A stretch of DNA of 33,968 nucleotides from contig QIGL01000066.1 in NCBI GenBank assembly GCA_003228915.1, forward strand, positions 1-33,968, given 5' to 3'. The translations under genes and the position numbers were made by a program. This document shows, in pieces, positions 1 through 9,994 of the stretch (within the stretch, counting starts at the first letter, position 1; each line of letters starts with the position of its first letter). This DNA is from Acidiferrobacteraceae bacterium (lineage in GTDB: Bacteria > Pseudomonadota > Gammaproteobacteria > Acidiferrobacterales > SZUA-150). The notes under the pieces were generated by a model, which saw nothing but the letters and a program-made list of their open reading frames with translations, made no database searches and was not told the DNA's origin.

Positions 1-74
1 TTGAGAAAAATCCCAACCATGCTAATGGAAAAAAGGATGGCGCCAAGAATTAAATAATAATTTAAAGGAATCAC
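1..74 (-). CDS. nuoK: NADH-quinone oxidoreductase subunit K (partial, N-terminus only)
   Basis: Only the first 24 codons lie in the window; the rest continues beyond position 1. The minus strand reads MIPLNYYLILGAILFSISMV and onward from a GTG codon at 74-72, the typical N-terminus and first membrane helix of NuoK. NuoK is a small three-helix subunit of the proton-pumping arm of complex I. The GTG overlaps the nuoJ stop codon (GTGA), which implies translational coupling and explains the non-ATG start. The identity is clear from the N-terminus and from its place directly after nuoJ. Confidence 0.9.
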   Translation of the reverse strand, partial: MIPLNYYLILGAILFSISMVGIFL

Positions 75-676
75 GGTCTGCGCTCCGATGGCATCTTGAT
101 AATACGTAAACGATCTTTGGCCTGGACCCTGATCTGCTCGCCAGGATCCTGGTGTTTGGTCGTCTTGCGCTTGCGCATTGTCAGGGAGATAGCGGCAATA
201 ATTGCCACGACCAGTATTAACGCAGCAATCTCAAACGGGTACACATAAAAGGTATAAAGCAGGCGACCCAGCTCCCGGGTGTTACTATATGCCGCGTCGT
301 GGCCTGCCGGTTCTGGCATGCGCTCCAGACCAAACAGGTCATTGCTCAGGATGATAGCCATCTCCATTAGTAACAGCACACCAACCAGCCCGCCAATAGG
401 CAGATATTCACCAAAACCCTCCCGAAGTTTAACCAGGTTAATATCCAGCATCATGACCACAAACAGGAACAGGACCATGACCGCACCGACATAAACGAGC
501 ACCAGGGTAATGGCAAGAAACTCAGCTTCCAGTAATAACCAGAGCGCCGCGGCATTAAAAAATGCTAGCACTAAAAACAGTGCGGCCTTAACCGGATTCC
601 GGATTGTAATCACCATGGTCGCCGCAAACACCAGGGTGCCGGAAAAAACAAAAAATAAAAGCTGTTCAAAATTCAT
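71..676 (-). CDS. nuoJ: NADH-quinone oxidoreductase subunit J
   Basis: This 201-residue membrane protein is the NuoJ (ND6-like) subunit of complex I, part of the membrane arm that couples quinone reduction to proton pumping. It has about five hydrophobic helices: roughly residues 5-25, 28-48, 52-77, 90-112 and 143-165. The third contains the glycine-rich YVGAVMVLFLFVVMML stretch that is the family hallmark and carries the flexible pi-bulge region. The C-terminal 35 residues are basic and soluble. It starts at ATG 12 bases after nuoI and its stop overlaps the start of nuoK. Confidence 0.96.
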   Translation of the reverse strand: MNFEQLLFFVFSGTLVFAATMVITIRNPVKAALFLVLAFFNAAALWLLLEAEFLAITLVLVYVGAVMVLFLFVVMMLDINLVKLREGFGEYLPIGGLVGVLLLMEMAIILSNDLFGLERMPEPAGHDAAYSNTRELGRLLYTFYVYPFEIAALILVVAIIAAISLTMRKRKTTKHQDPGEQIRVQAKDRLRIIKMPSERRP

Positions 677-688
677 CTTAAATAGGTC

Positions 689-1177
689 CTATCGATACCT
701 GGCATCTTTTTCACGATCAGCCGCAATTTGTCTTTCGTGTTTATCGCCCACGGCCAGCAACATTTCCTTGGTGTAATAAAGATCACCTCTTTTCTCGCCG
801 TGATAGTCAAATACTCTTGTCTCAACAATCGAGTCCACCGGGCACGCCTCTTCACAGAATCCGCAAAAAATACATTTTGTCAGATCAATATCATAACGGG
901 TTGTACGGCGCGTCCCGTCCTCACGTTGTTCTGACTCAATGGTAATTGCCAGTGCCGGACAAATTGCTTCGCAGAGCTTGCAGGCGATACATCTTTCTTC
1001 GCCATTTGGATATCGGCGTAACGCATGCAGGCCTCGAAAACGGTAAGACTGGGGAGTGCGCTCATCCGGGTAAAAAATAGTATTTTTGCGGGACCACATG
1101 ATTTTCATAGTCACCCCGAGCCCCATGAGCAACTCCCAAAGTGTAAAACTTTTTACATAATGTTTGAGCGTATTCAT
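689..1177 (-). CDS. nuoI: NADH-quinone oxidoreductase subunit I (two [4Fe-4S] clusters)
   Basis: NuoI, 162 residues, carries clusters N6a and N6b, which pass electrons from the peripheral arm of complex I towards NuoB and the quinone. Two ferredoxin motifs are complete: Cys63, 66, 69 with Cys73-Pro, and Cys102, 105, 108 with Cys112-Pro. The N-terminal 30 residues form the amphipathic segment that lies on the membrane. The gene sits between nuoH (14-base gap) and nuoJ (12-base gap). The ATG start has only a weak ribosome binding site, so translation probably depends on coupling to nuoH. Confidence 0.97.
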   Translation of the reverse strand: MNTLKHYVKSFTLWELLMGLGVTMKIMWSRKNTIFYPDERTPQSYRFRGLHALRRYPNGEERCIACKLCEAICPALAITIESEQREDGTRRTTRYDIDLTKCIFCGFCEEACPVDSIVETRVFDYHGEKRGDLYYTKEMLLAVGDKHERQIAADREKDARYR

Positions 1178-1191
1178 ATCAACATGCCCCG

Positions 1192-2265
1192 CTAGTGAAA
1201 AAAGTCGCCATAAGGTGTCAGGAACATGGCACTGCCCATGACAATAATCCAGACCAGGGTAACCGGTATCAGAATTTTCCAGCCCAGGCGCATGATTTGA
1301 TCATAACGATAGCGAGGAAAAGTAGCCCGGAACCAGAGGAAAAAGAATGCAAAAAAAGCAATCTTGCCCAGTAACCAGACAATATTTGGAATCCAGTTAA
1401 ACGGGGCAACATCCCATATGGGATGCCAGCCACCGAGAAACATGATGGCAGTTAAAGTAGATATCAAAATAATATTGGCATATTCTGCCAGGAAAAATAC
1501 AGCGAAGGTCATGCCGGAGTACTCAACATGAAAACCCGCCACGATTTCTGATTCACCTTCGGCCACATCAAAGGGCGCCCGGTTGGTCTCGGCTACACCA
1601 GATATAAAATAAACAAGAAATAGCGGGAATAATGGCCAGATATACCAATCCGTAAAATTGCCTGACTGGGCCGTGACAATGTCGTGCAGATTCAAACTAC
1701 CAGCGGCCATCAAGACGCCGACCAGGGCAAAACCCATGGCGATCTCATAGGAAACAATCTGGGCTGCGGAACGCATAGCACCAAGAAATGCATATTTCGA
1801 GTTGGATGCCCAGCCCGCGATAATGACACCGTAAACACCAACAGAAGTTAGGGCCAGGATATACAGCAAGCTGGCATCAACATTGGCCAGTACCAGCCCG
1901 TCATCAAATGGGATGACTGCCCAGGCAGCTAAAGCCGGGCCAATGGATAAAATTGGCGCAATAATAAATAAGAACTTGTTGGCATTGGTCGGCAGAATAA
2001 TTTCTTTAAACATCAGCTTGACGGCATCGGCAATAGGCTGCAACCAGCCTCGGGGGCCAACCCGGTTAGGTCCAATACGTGCCTGCATGTAGCCAATGAG
2101 TTTGCGTTCGGCAAAAGTCAGGTAAGCGACAGCCAACATCAGGGGCACCGTGATAGTGACAATCAGGATAAGGGTAGACGACCCGGTATGCACCCAGGAC
2201 TGCAACCACTCTGGCAATCCAATCCAGGCAGTCAAGCCATCAATGATGTCCATGATGGTGTTCAC
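1192..2265 (-). CDS. nuoH: NADH-quinone oxidoreductase subunit H
   Basis: NuoH (ND1), 357 residues, is the membrane subunit that forms much of the quinone-binding cavity where the peripheral and membrane arms meet. Family signatures are present: the loop [19 protein letters not shown] near residues 64-82 and the acidic loop [20 protein letters not shown] followed by HVEYSG in the middle of the protein. Eight or so hydrophobic helices are visible. The start is a GTG at 2265-2263 that overlaps the nuoG stop (GTGA); an in-frame ATG four codons later (2253) is a weaker alternative because no Shine-Dalgarno precedes it. Confidence 0.96.
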   Translation of the reverse strand: MNTIMDIIDGLTAWIGLPEWLQSWVHTGSSTLILIVTITVPLMLAVAYLTFAERKLIGYMQARIGPNRVGPRGWLQPIADAVKLMFKEIILPTNANKFLFIIAPILSIGPALAAWAVIPFDDGLVLANVDASLLYILALTSVGVYGVIIAGWASNSKYAFLGAMRSAAQIVSYEIAMGFALVGVLMAAGSLNLHDIVTAQSGNFTDWYIWPLFPLFLVYFISGVAETNRAPFDVAEGESEIVAGFHVEYSGMTFAVFFLAEYANIILISTLTAIMFLGGWHPIWDVAPFNWIPNIVWLLGKIAFFAFFFLWFRATFPRYRYDQIMRLGWKILIPVTLVWIIVMGSAMFLTPYGDFFH

Positions 2266-4691
2266 AATTTACTCACACTGGCTTGCCCACAAGCCCCAAG
2301 CGCAGAAGTCTCGTTATAACCGGCAGGCACCCAGATACAGGCGTCTGGTATAGACTCATCTATTTCAACGTTTATTTGCGCATCACCTTCCAGCATCCGG
2401 ACACGAATCAAATCATCCTGTTTAATATTCAATTTTGCTGCCTGGTCACTATTCACCCGCGCCCTGGCGCCAGGGTTATCATGAGTCAACTGTAACGCGG
2501 ACGCCCGACGGACAATAATATCGGTGCGATATATCGGTAACTCGGCCAGTCGATAAAGATTAAAAATTTTACCGCCCAGTTTTTTCGGCATTTTCACTTG
2601 CTTCAAAACGTTGTCAGATTGGCTGTTATTACTGATCACAATATTCATTTCTTTTCTAACGTCATCGATAGAATTGTAATCAAACCCTTCGAGCTCGAAA
2701 TAATTTCCCAGTACCCTGAGAATTTTCCATGCAGGACGAGATTCACCCTGGGGGGTGACGGTGCTGCGATAGGTCTGCATTTTGCCTTCGCAATTTATAT
2801 GGGTACCTGCCGTCTCAAAAAACGTTGCCATTGGCAGCATGACACTGGCGCAATCCAGCGCCAGTTCACCGGCACCAGGTTTGAACGGCGTCAACATGGT
2901 AATAAATTCTGCGCTTTCCATGGCCAGACGAGCCCGTCCGGCATCAATACAGTCCAGTGCTGGCTCCAGGCCAAGCATGATGTAGGCCTTCAATGGCTCT
3001 TTAATCATGTCGTGCGCAGTCGAGCCTGTTTTATCGGTGGCCGAATTATTGGTGCCACGATGTGGTACGCAACCAGCCAGCCAGGCACCAGCACTATTTG
3101 CCTGCGCCATGAATCCAATTTTTGCACCCGAGAAATTGGCAACCAGTTGTGCCAGTGCCCTGAACTGGGACGAATGACTATTTGAAAAAGCATAATTACC
3201 CAGCAAAATTGTTGCCGGAGATTGTTTTGACAATATTTTTGCCATTGCCTGTTCGGTATCACCGGGCGTGACCTTGGCCAGTAATTTAATAGCATCACCA
3301 GGAAGCGATTTTCCGGTTTCATCAGCAAGCGCTTTTACAAGGCCAGCCAATGATTCCAGCATTTGTTGCGGGGTACCGATAGTTTGTAATTCAGGCTGCC
3401 GGGTAAAGTCATAATTAACCGGGTTAATGACCATCAGGCTGGCACCATTCTGTTGTGCCTTGCGAAGCCGCAAGCCAATCAGTGGCTGATCTTTGCGTAT
3501 GTTCGAGCCAATAAGCAATATCGATTTCGATTCTTCCAGTGACTGCAAGCTTTGGCCCAACCCGGGAAAATCGGGCATTAGTTCGTCATCAGAAAAATCC
3601 AATTGGCCCGTTCTGTGATCAACATTACCCGTACCAAGCGCCCTCAATAATTTTTGTAACAAATAAAATTCTTCAGTGGCGCAATGTGGTGCAGCCAGTG
3701 CACCAATATTGTCGATGCCATGCTGCTCAATAACTTTACTCAAGCCTCTTAAGGTAAACTCGAGCGCGCTATTCCAGTCGGTTTCCTGCCATTCATTATC
3801 TACCTTAATCATCGGCATCGTCAGGCGATCGCCATGATTGTTGGCTTCATAACTAAATCGATCTCGATCCGAAATCCAGGTTTCGTTTACCTCGTTATTT
3901 TCTCGAGCAATAACTCGCATAACCTTGTTGTCACGGGTATGCACTGTAATATTTGCACCGACATTATCATGAGGGCTGATAGAATCGCATTTTATTAACT
4001 CCCAGGGTCGTGCAGAGTAGCGAAAAGGTTTTGAAGTCAGGGCACCTACGGGACACAAATCGATAATGTTGCCAGACAATTCAGAATCAATACTTTTCTC
4101 AATGTAAGTGCCAATCTTGGTATGTTCGCCCCTGCCGGTGGCGCCCATTTCCATAATACCAGCCACTTCCTGGCCAAAACGTACACAACGGGTGCAATGA
4201 ATGCAGCGCGTCATTTCGGTTGCAATTAAGGGTCCAATATCTTTATCAACAACAACACGCTTGGCTTCCTGGTAACGGGAATTATCACCACCGTAACCAA
4301 CTGCCAGATCCTGCAATGTACACTCACCACCCTGATCACAAATTGGGCAATCGAGGGGATGGTTAATCAATAAAAATTCCATGACGCCTTTTTGAGCGCG
4401 CTTGGCAACTTCCGATTGGGTAAAAACTTTCATGCCCTCGGCAACTGGCGTGGCACAGGCAGGTAATGGCTTGGGCGCTTTTTCAACCTCTACCAGGCAC
4501 ATGCGGCAGTTTGCCGCGACCGTTAAATTCTTGTGATAACAAAATCGTGGAATAACAATACCTGCAGCATCCGCGGCCCTGATTAACATGGAGCCCTTTT
4601 CTGCTGTTACAGTCTGGCCGTCAATTTCAAAACTGACTATGTCATTTTTGATTTGGTCTTCGGCAGCTACCTTGTCAGTTGTTGTACTCAT
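2262..4691 (-). CDS. nuoG: NADH-quinone oxidoreductase subunit G
   Basis: NuoG, 809 residues, is the large iron-sulfur subunit of the electron-input module of complex I. The N-terminus binds a [2Fe-2S] cluster (Cys51, 62, 65, 79). It is followed by the His111-Cys115-Cys118-Cys124 ligand set of cluster N5 and by Cys163, 166, 169 with Cys213 for cluster N4. The remainder is a molybdopterin-oxidoreductase-like fold that has lost its cofactor role. In the region where E. coli NuoG binds the extra cluster N7, only Cys235 remains, so N7 is probably absent, as in mitochondrial-type enzymes. The start ATG directly abuts the nuoF stop codon. Confidence 0.97.
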   Translation of the reverse strand: MSTTTDKVAAEDQIKNDIVSFEIDGQTVTAEKGSMLIRAADAAGIVIPRFCYHKNLTVAANCRMCLVEVEKAPKPLPACATPVAEGMKVFTQSEVAKRAQKGVMEFLLINHPLDCPICDQGGECTLQDLAVGYGGDNSRYQEAKRVVVDKDIGPLIATEMTRCIHCTRCVRFGQEVAGIMEMGATGRGEHTKIGTYIEKSIDSELSGNIIDLCPVGALTSKPFRYSARPWELIKCDSISPHDNVGANITVHTRDNKVMRVIARENNEVNETWISDRDRFSYEANNHGDRLTMPMIKVDNEWQETDWNSALEFTLRGLSKVIEQHGIDNIGALAAPHCATEEFYLLQKLLRALGTGNVDHRTGQLDFSDDELMPDFPGLGQSLQSLEESKSILLIGSNIRKDQPLIGLRLRKAQQNGASLMVINPVNYDFTRQPELQTIGTPQQMLESLAGLVKALADETGKSLPGDAIKLLAKVTPGDTEQAMAKILSKQSPATILLGNYAFSNSHSSQFRALAQLVANFSGAKIGFMAQANSAGAWLAGCVPHRGTNNSATDKTGSTAHDMIKEPLKAYIMLGLEPALDCIDAGRARLAMESAEFITMLTPFKPGAGELALDCASVMLPMATFFETAGTHINCEGKMQTYRSTVTPQGESRPAWKILRVLGNYFELEGFDYNSIDDVRKEMNIVISNNSQSDNVLKQVKMPKKLGGKIFNLYRLAELPIYRTDIIVRRASALQLTHDNPGARARVNSDQAAKLNIKQDDLIRVRMLEGDAQINVEIDESIPDACIWVPAGYNETSALGACGQASVSKL

Positions 4692-5966
4692 TTATTTGGT
4701 GCCCGGCAGGCAAGTGCCGTTTTCGATGTGATATTCAAATTCACTACGAAAATGTTTTAGAAAACCCTGCACCGGCATGGCCGCGGCATCACCCAGCGCA
4801 CAGATAGTTCGACCGGCAATTTTTTCTGTGATGTCATCCAGCAATGCAAGATCCTCAATATGGCCATGGCCATGTTCAATACGATTGACAACGCGCGACA
4901 TCCAGCCGGTGCCCTCACGACAAGGCGTACACTGTCCGCACGATTCTTCATAATAAAAGTGAGATATACGCGCCAGGGCCCGCACCATGCAAGTGGTTTC
5001 ATCCATAACAATTACCGCTCCCGAACCCAGCATTGATCCGGCCTGGGCGATGGAGTCGTAGTCCATGGTCAGCTCCATCATTTGTAAGCCAGGGATTACC
5101 GGCGCGGAAGAACCGCCCGGGATCACTGCCTTCAAGCGGTTGCCATTTTTAACGCCGCCGGCCAGTTCCAGTAAGTCAGAAAATGGCATACCCATGGGCA
5201 CTTCGTAATTACCAGGTTTATTAACATGCCCGGAAACTGAAAAAAGTTTGACGCCGCCATTATTGGGCTTACCCAGTTCCAGGAACCACTTGCCACTGTT
5301 TTGCAGAATCATCGGTACCGAGGCCAGTGTTTCTGTATTATTGATGGTGGTGGGTTTACCGTATAAACCATAATTCGCCGGAAACGGCGGTTTGTAGCGA
5401 GGTTGACCTTTTTTGCCTTCAAGCGATTCAAGCAGCGCCGTTTCTTCTCCGCAAATATAGGCGCCGGCACCAAGATGATTGTAAAGATCAAATTGAAATC
5501 CCGATCCTAAAATATCTTTACCCAGCAGACCGGCCTGGTAGGCCTCTTCCAGCGCACCTTCACAACGCTCATAAGGTTCCCAGAATTCACCGCGGATATA
5601 GTTATAGCCCGCACTGGCACCGATACAGTAGCCGGCAATAATCATCCCTTCTATTAGCGCATGGGGATTGTAACGAAGAATATCGCGATCCTTACAGGTA
5701 CCAGGCTCACCTTCATCGGAATTACAAACAATATATTTTTGGCCGGGTGCGGTCCGTGGCATGAAACTCCATTTGAGACCGGTCGGAAAACCGGCACCAC
5801 CACGTCCCCTTAATGCCGAAGCCTTAAGTTCTTCTATAATTTCTTCAGGTGGCGTTTTTTTCTTGAGAATACGTTTTAATACCTCATAACCACCCTGCTG
5901 CTGGTAAGACTCAAGTGTCCAGCAATTATCGGCATCAATGTTATTAAAACAGACTTGTACGCTCAC
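4692..5966 (-). CDS. nuoF: NADH-quinone oxidoreductase subunit F (NADH/FMN-binding)
   Basis: NuoF, 424 residues, oxidises NADH, holds the FMN and passes electrons to cluster N3. The FMN/NADH site motifs are visible: [15 protein letters not shown] near residues 54-68 and [13 protein letters not shown] in the middle. The N3 ligands are Cys343, 346 and 349 with Cys389. The start is a GTG at 5966-5964, supported by a good Shine-Dalgarno (GGAG six bases upstream) that lies across the end of nuoE. The gene follows nuoE by three bases and abuts nuoG, so E-F-G form one translational block, which matches their physical assembly as the NADH dehydrogenase module. Confidence 0.97.
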   Translation of the reverse strand: MSVQVCFNNIDADNCWTLESYQQQGGYEVLKRILKKKTPPEEIIEELKASALRGRGGAGFPTGLKWSFMPRTAPGQKYIVCNSDEGEPGTCKDRDILRYNPHALIEGMIIAGYCIGASAGYNYIRGEFWEPYERCEGALEEAYQAGLLGKDILGSGFQFDLYNHLGAGAYICGEETALLESLEGKKGQPRYKPPFPANYGLYGKPTTINNTETLASVPMILQNSGKWFLELGKPNNGGVKLFSVSGHVNKPGNYEVPMGMPFSDLLELAGGVKNGNRLKAVIPGGSSAPVIPGLQMMELTMDYDSIAQAGSMLGSGAVIVMDETTCMVRALARISHFYYEESCGQCTPCREGTGWMSRVVNRIEHGHGHIEDLALLDDITEKIAGRTICALGDAAAMPVQGFLKHFRSEFEYHIENGTCLPGTK

Positions 5967-5969
5967 AAC

Positions 5970-6482
5970 TTACTCCAGACCAGCCAACAGCTGGTCAATG
6001 GTTTCCGGTGTCAGGTTTTCGATATATTCGTTACCAATTTGCATCATGGGCGCACCGACACAGGCGCCCAGGCACTCCACTTCTCTCAAGGTTATTTTTC
6101 CATCTGCCGTAGTTTCGCCCAGCTTGATGCCCAGGCGTTTTTCAAAATGGGCAACCACTTCTTCGGAGCCACACAACATGCAGGAAATATTTGTACAAAT
6201 ACTGATCTTATGTCGGCCAATCGGCTCGAGTTCGTACATTGAATAGAATGTAGCAACTTCATATACGGCAATGGGTGGCATTTCCAAATAGGCCGCAATG
6301 GCGTCCATCAACTGTGTATTCAACCAGCCGCCATTTTGATCCTGAACAATTCTCAAGGCGGCCATTACCGCGCTCTGCTTTTGATCGGCAGGATACTTGG
6401 CTATCCACTTGTCGATTTCCTCTCTCGTCGCAAGCGTCAACATTTCAATTTTTAAATTTAGTGCGGCCTGGGTATTAATCAT
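5970..6482 (-). CDS. nuoE: NADH-quinone oxidoreductase subunit E ([2Fe-2S])
   Basis: NuoE, 170 residues, is the 24-kDa type thioredoxin-fold subunit that carries [2Fe-2S] cluster N1a next to NuoF. The four ligands are Cys96, Cys101, Cys137 and Cys141, in the contexts CTNISC and CLGAC. The N-terminal helical half (residues 19-85) has the typical [15 protein letters not shown] lead-in to the cluster domain. The ATG overlaps the nuoD stop (ATGA). Length and motifs are ordinary for the family. Confidence 0.97.
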   Translation of the reverse strand: MINTQAALNLKIEMLTLATREEIDKWIAKYPADQKQSAVMAALRIVQDQNGGWLNTQLMDAIAAYLEMPPIAVYEVATFYSMYELEPIGRHKISICTNISCMLCGSEEVVAHFEKRLGIKLGETTADGKITLREVECLGACVGAPMMQIGNEYIENLTPETIDQLLAGLE

Positions 6483-7732
6483 CGATCAATCTCCCCGAAA
6501 ACAATATCCTGGGTGCCGATGATTGCGACAACATCTGCCAGCATGTGGCCACGGCTCATCTCGTCAAGAGCAGACAGGTGGGCAAAACCAGGTGGGCGAA
6601 TTTTCAGTCGGTAGGGTTTATTGGCGCCATCTGATACCAGGTAAACACCAAACTCACCCTTAGGATGTTCAATACAGGAATACACTTCACCTTTCGGCAC
6701 ACAAAAACCTTCAGTAAAAAATTTAAAGTGATGAATCAGGGACTCCATATCATCCTTCATGCTGACTCTATCTGGTGGCGCGACTTTATGATTGTCGGCA
6801 ATAATTTCGCCATCATTTTTTTTCAGCCACTCAACACATTGCCTGATAATCCGGTTAGATTGGCGCATTTCTTCAATGCGCACCAGGTATCGATCATAAC
6901 AGTCGCCATTAGTACCAATGGGAATATCAAAATCCATGCGATCGTAAATTTCGTAAGGTTGTTTCTTGCGCAGATCCCAGGCAATACCAGAACCACGCAA
7001 CATAGGTCCTGTAAATCCCAGCTGCAGGGCCCGTTCTTGCGAAACCACACCAATGCCCACTGTTCTTTGTTTCCAGATTCTATTGTCAGTTAATAAAGTT
7101 TCGTACTCATCAACCCGACCCGGGAAGCGTTCGGTAAAATCCCAGATGAAATCGAGCAATGTGCCCTGCCTGTTCTCATTTAATTTGGCAACTTCTTTGG
7201 CATTATGCCATTTGGATTTTTCATACTTTGGCATACTGTCAGGCAAGTCGCGATTGACGCCGCCAACCCGGTAGTAGGTTGCATGGAGACGGGCGCCGGA
7301 TACGGCTTCGTAACAATCCATTAATTCTTCACGTTCGCGAAAACAATAGAGGAAAATCGACATCGCACCCACGTCAAGGGCGTGCGTACCCAGCCAAAGT
7401 AAATGATTCAGGATACGGGTAATCTCATCGAACAATACCCGGATATACTGCGCCCTTAATGGCACATCAATCTCAAGTAATTTTTCGATGGCACTTACAT
7501 AAGCATGCTCATTACACATCATGGACACATAATCCAGGCGATCCATGTAACCAATGCTCTGGGAATAAATCTTTGTCTCGACCAGTTTTTCCGTGGCACG
7601 GTGCAACAGTCCGATATGTGGATCTGCCCTTTCAATTACCTCGCCATCCATCTCAAGCACCAGGCGCAACACACCATGTGCCGCCGGGTGTTGCGGACCA
7701 AAATTCATTGTGTAATTACGAATCTCAGCCAC
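6479..7732 (-). CDS. nuoD: NADH-quinone oxidoreductase subunit D
   Basis: NuoD, 417 residues from the chosen start, is the 49-kDa type subunit that with NuoB lines the quinone-reduction site. The family signature [17 protein letters not shown] is at the N-terminus, with [12 protein letters not shown] just after it. NuoD is not fused to NuoC here, unlike in E. coli. An ATG at 7741 extends the frame by three codons, but the GGGAGG Shine-Dalgarno would then touch the start codon. The GTG at 7732 gives a nine-base spacing and the N-terminus [11 protein letters not shown], so I prefer it. The overlap with nuoC is then 8 bases. Confidence 0.95.
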   Translation of the reverse strand: MAEIRNYTMNFGPQHPAAHGVLRLVLEMDGEVIERADPHIGLLHRATEKLVETKIYSQSIGYMDRLDYVSMMCNEHAYVSAIEKLLEIDVPLRAQYIRVLFDEITRILNHLLWLGTHALDVGAMSIFLYCFREREELMDCYEAVSGARLHATYYRVGGVNRDLPDSMPKYEKSKWHNAKEVAKLNENRQGTLLDFIWDFTERFPGRVDEYETLLTDNRIWKQRTVGIGVVSQERALQLGFTGPMLRGSGIAWDLRKKQPYEIYDRMDFDIPIGTNGDCYDRYLVRIEEMRQSNRIIRQCVEWLKKNDGEIIADNHKVAPPDRVSMKDDMESLIHHFKFFTEGFCVPKGEVYSCIEHPKGEFGVYLVSDGANKPYRLKIRPPGFAHLSALDEMSRGHMLADVVAIIGTQDIVFGEIDR

Positions 7733-8336
7733 CGAAACCATCCTCCCGAATAATACGTGGTGTCAGAATCCGCGGCTCAATTGATACGGGCTCGTATACA
7801 ACCCGTTTTTTCTCAGGGTCGTATCGTGTCTCAACATGCCCCGAGATTGGAAAATCTTTTCTAAAGGGATAGCCCACGAAACCATAATCTGTGAGTATTC
7901 TGCGTAAGTCTGGATGCCCTTCAAAAATTATGCCGAATAAATCAAAGGCCTCGCGCTCGAACCAGTTAGCGACGCTCCAGATATCAACGACCGAGTCAAC
8001 GACGGGTAAATCTGTATCCAGAAAAACACGCAACCGCAGGCGACGATTGTGTTTTATCGATAACAGATGATATATAACCGCGAATCGATTTGGGCTGGAC
8101 TGTTCTGGTGCGACTGACGAGTCATCAAGACCATATAATAAGTAGTCAACACCACACACATCGATGAGTTGCTCACAAGCATAGTACTCGTGGTCACGCA
8201 AAACCTGGCAAATTTTTAACAGGTCTCCGGCAGCAACTTCGACAGTCAACTCACCATGATGTTCTACGCAGTTTACAATACTGTCGCCAAAATCTTCTTT
8301 CAGACGATCGGAAACATTTTGTAAGGAGAAGCTCAT
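7725..8336 (-). CDS. nuoC: NADH-quinone oxidoreductase subunit C
   Basis: NuoC, 203 residues, is the 30-kDa type structural subunit of the connecting module of complex I. It has no cofactor. The signature [21 protein letters not shown] is present near residues 124-145, followed by the [14 protein letters not shown] segment that contacts NuoD. The gene is separate from nuoD, with an 8-base overlap in another frame. The ATG start has no evident Shine-Dalgarno; the 36-base gap after nuoB holds nothing else I recognise. Confidence 0.95.
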   Translation of the reverse strand: MSFSLQNVSDRLKEDFGDSIVNCVEHHGELTVEVAAGDLLKICQVLRDHEYYACEQLIDVCGVDYLLYGLDDSSVAPEQSSPNRFAVIYHLLSIKHNRRLRLRVFLDTDLPVVDSVVDIWSVANWFEREAFDLFGIIFEGHPDLRRILTDYGFVGYPFRKDFPISGHVETRYDPEKKRVVYEPVSIEPRILTPRIIREDGFGG

Positions 8337-8372
8337 TGATGAATAGATAATAAATTGGTTATTTAATGTAGA

Positions 8373-8849
8373 TTAACGTGCAATCGTATTTGTTCTTCTG
8401 ATTTTATTTTGCAGTTGCAGAATGCCATACAACAATGCTTCTGGTGTTGGTGGACAGCCAGGCACATAAACATCTACGGGTACGATGCGATCACAACCAC
8501 GAACAACAGAATAAGAGTAATGGTAATAACCGCCGCCATTGGCACAGGAGCCCATGGAAATAACCCAGCGTGGCTCGGCCATTTGGTCATAAACTTTTCG
8601 TAACGCTGGCGCCATTTTGTTTACCAGGGTGCCGGCAACAATCATCACATCTGATTGCCGTGGGCTGGGTCGAAATAACATGCCAAAACGATCGAGGTCA
8701 TAACGAGAGGCCCCTGCCTGCATCATTTCAATTGCACAACAAGCCAGCCCAAAAGTCATTGGCCATTGCGAACCCGTACGCGCCCAGTTAATAAGCGAGT
8801 CCATAGAGGTGGTTACAAAACCTTTTTCGAGTACGCCTTCTATTCCCAT
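8373..8849 (-). CDS. nuoB: NADH-quinone oxidoreductase subunit B (cluster N2)
   Basis: NuoB, 158 residues, holds [4Fe-4S] cluster N2, the last carrier before quinone. The ligands are the tandem Cys37-Cys38 (in [11 protein letters not shown]), Cys102 (in [15 protein letters not shown]) and Cys132 (in YVPGCPP), all in the expected spacing. The start ATG overlaps the end of nuoA by 10 bases and has a GGGAG ribosome binding site seven bases upstream, inside nuoA. The length is ordinary for the 20-kDa type subunit. Confidence 0.97.
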   Translation of the reverse strand: MGIEGVLEKGFVTTSMDSLINWARTGSQWPMTFGLACCAIEMMQAGASRYDLDRFGMLFRPSPRQSDVMIVAGTLVNKMAPALRKVYDQMAEPRWVISMGSCANGGGYYHYSYSVVRGCDRIVPVDVYVPGCPPTPEALLYGILQLQNKIRRTNTIAR

Positions 8850-9196
8850 TCAAGGGCTCCCTTTTTCCATTCGTAAACAAAACCAATGATCAGGATGCCC
8901 AGGAACAGCATCATTGCCAGGAATCCAAACATGCCAATTTCTTCAAGCGCAACGGCCCAGGGAAACAGGAAAGCAATTTCAAGATCGAAGATTATAAAAA
9001 GTATCGCAACCAGGTAGTAACGCACATCAAATTTCATGCGTGTATCTTCAAATGATTCAAAGCCACATTCGTAGGGCGAAAGCTTCTCACTGTCGGGTCG
9101 ATTAGGTGCCATCATGGCGCCCATAGCCACCATTACGACGCCCACCAGGACACCGACAATAATAAAAATCAAAATAGGTAGGTAATTTTCCAGCAT
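8840..9196 (-). CDS. nuoA: NADH-quinone oxidoreductase subunit A
   Basis: NuoA, 118 residues, is a three-helix membrane subunit (ND3 type) next to NuoH at the quinone chamber. Hydrophobic segments lie at about residues 5-30, 62-82 and 87-110. The conserved loop [20 protein letters not shown] (about residues 39-58) contains the family cysteine, and the FLFPWAV motif follows helix two. This is the first gene of the nuo operon. The ATG is about 50 bases downstream of the candidate -10 element described separately. Confidence 0.96.
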   Translation of the reverse strand: MLENYLPILIFIIVGVLVGVVMVAMGAMMAPNRPDSEKLSPYECGFESFEDTRMKFDVRYYLVAILFIIFDLEIAFLFPWAVALEEIGMFGFLAMMLFLGILIIGFVYEWKKGALEWE

Positions 9197-9246
9197 CTTT
9201 TAAATTCTATAATAATTGTTTTGCATGCCTGCTAAAAAACCCGGCC

Positions 9247-9276
9247 AGTCTAGGCTTTGAGGTCGATTAAAGTCAA
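9247..9276 (-). promoter_or_regulatory. Candidate sigma-70 promoter for the nuo operon
   Basis: On the minus strand a -35-like TTGACT (9276-9271) and a -10-like TAGACT (9252-9247) are separated by 18 bases, about 50 bases upstream of nuoA. It lies downstream of the intrinsic terminator at 9337-9363, so the nuo operon needs its own promoter about here. The match is moderate (5/6 and 4/6), so this is only a candidate. Confidence 0.35.
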
Positions 9277-9336
9277 GTTTGCTACAACCATATAATCACT
9301 GTCTATTCAACAAGTTGGATAGATTTCTAAGGGTAT

Positions 9337-9363
9337 AAAAAACCCCTATCCCTGATTTAGGGG
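9337..9363 (-). terminator. Intrinsic terminator after tRNA-Leu
   Basis: On the minus strand the sequence CCCCTA - nine-base loop - TAGGGG is followed directly by TTTTTT (9342-9337). This is a compact Rho-independent terminator. It would end the transcript that carries secG and tRNA-Leu before the nuo operon. The 3' half of the hairpin is part of the CTAG-rich repeat next to it. Confidence 0.65.
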
Positions 9364-9455
9364 ACTAAGGGACTAGGGGACTAGGGGCTAAGAGCCAGGA
9401 GCCAGGAGCTAGTAACGAGGGATGAGCCCCTAGCCACTAGCGACCAGGGGCTAGG
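9358..9455. repeat. CTAG-rich tandem and inverted repeat block
   Basis: About 100 bases between the tRNA-Leu 3' end and the terminator consist of degenerate 7-8-base units (GGGACTAA, GGGACTAG, GGGACTAG, GGGCTAAG), then AGCCAGG units, then inverted units (CCCCTAG, CACTAG, GGGGCTAG). The tetramer CTAG occurs six times here although it is rare in most proteobacterial DNA. No coding potential is evident. It looks like an interspersed repeat rather than a gene or operator. Confidence 0.7.
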
Positions 9456-9459
9456 ATGT

Positions 9460-9544
9460 TGGTGCCGAAGGCGGGACTCGAACCCGCACGGCTCGCGCCA
9501 CTGCCCCCTCAAGACAGCGTGTCTACCAGTTCCACCACTTCGGC
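9460..9544 (-). tRNA. tRNA-Leu (anticodon GAG)
   Basis: The minus strand folds as a class II tRNA. The acceptor stem is GCCGAAG paired with CTTCGGC, the 3' end ACCA is encoded, and the T arm is GCGGG-TTCGAGT-CCCGC. A long variable arm is built on GGC/GCC. The anticodon loop TTGAGGG gives anticodon GAG (9510-9508), which reads CUC/CUU leucine codons. It lies 18 bases after secG on the same strand, the classical gammaproteobacterial secG-leuU arrangement, so it is probably cotranscribed with secG and released by tRNA processing. Confidence 0.95.
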
Positions 9545-9562
9545 AAATATATTAAGAAGTAA

Positions 9563-9943
9563 CTACTTAGGGACATCCGGCACACCTTCTTGAGGTGCTA
9601 TCTTGTTAGCTTTTTTAGGGCCAATATCATCTATTGGCGCTATTGGGTTTTTTTGCGTCGCAGGTGTCACTGGCGCTTCAATTTGATCGGTCACACTGCT
9701 GGTCCTGGCCTTTGGTGATAAAAAGTAGCCAAGTGACAGGCTGGTAATAAAAAATACGGTTGCCAGGCCTGCTGTCATACGCGACATAAAGTTGGCAGAG
9801 CCACCACTACCAAAGACTGATTGTGATCCGCCGCCGCCGCCGAAGGCCGCACCTGCATCCGCCCCTTTACCATGCTGTAACAAAACCAGGCCCACCAGGG
9901 CAATGGCTGCGAGCACATGAATGACCAAAACAATATCTTGCAT
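9563..9943 (-). CDS. secG: Preprotein translocase subunit SecG
   Basis: SecG, 126 residues, is the small accessory subunit of the SecYEG protein-conducting channel in the inner membrane. Two hydrophobic helices (about residues 3-21 and 55-73) flank the glycine-rich [20 protein letters not shown] loop that defines the family. The C-terminal 50 residues are a proline- and lysine-rich cytoplasmic tail that varies between species. The gene lies between tpiA (51-base gap) and tRNA-Leu, the usual context in gammaproteobacteria. The Shine-Dalgarno is weak. Confidence 0.95.
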   Translation of the reverse strand: MQDIVLVIHVLAAIALVGLVLLQHGKGADAGAAFGGGGGSQSVFGSGGSANFMSRMTAGLATVFFITSLSLGYFLSPKARTSSVTDQIEAPVTPATQKNPIAPIDDIGPKKANKIAPQEGVPDVPK

Positions 9944-9994
9944 AACTTGATTATCTTTGAAGTTTAAATTTAATAATATGTACTAATGTAAGTC

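Noticed and set aside
197-204. FtsH Walker A with Asn instead of Pro considered as an inactivating change (residue numbers; gene at 13274-15190).
   Set aside because: The position is variable in the GxxxxGKT consensus, and all catalytic residues including HESGH are intact.
2598-3185. A 195-codon plus-strand frame opposite nuoG.
   Set aside because: It lies wholly inside a gene with clear motifs, has a composition unlike a real protein and shows no recognisable domain or ribosome binding site.
7725-7741. nuoC/nuoD overlap considered as a broken nuoCD fusion.
   Set aside because: Both proteins are complete with normal termini, and separate nuoC and nuoD genes are common outside the enterics.
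9358-9455. Short tandem units considered as replication iterons or an attachment site beside the tRNA.
   Set aside because: The units are degenerate, there is no replication or integrase gene, and no duplicated tRNA 3' end is seen in the window.
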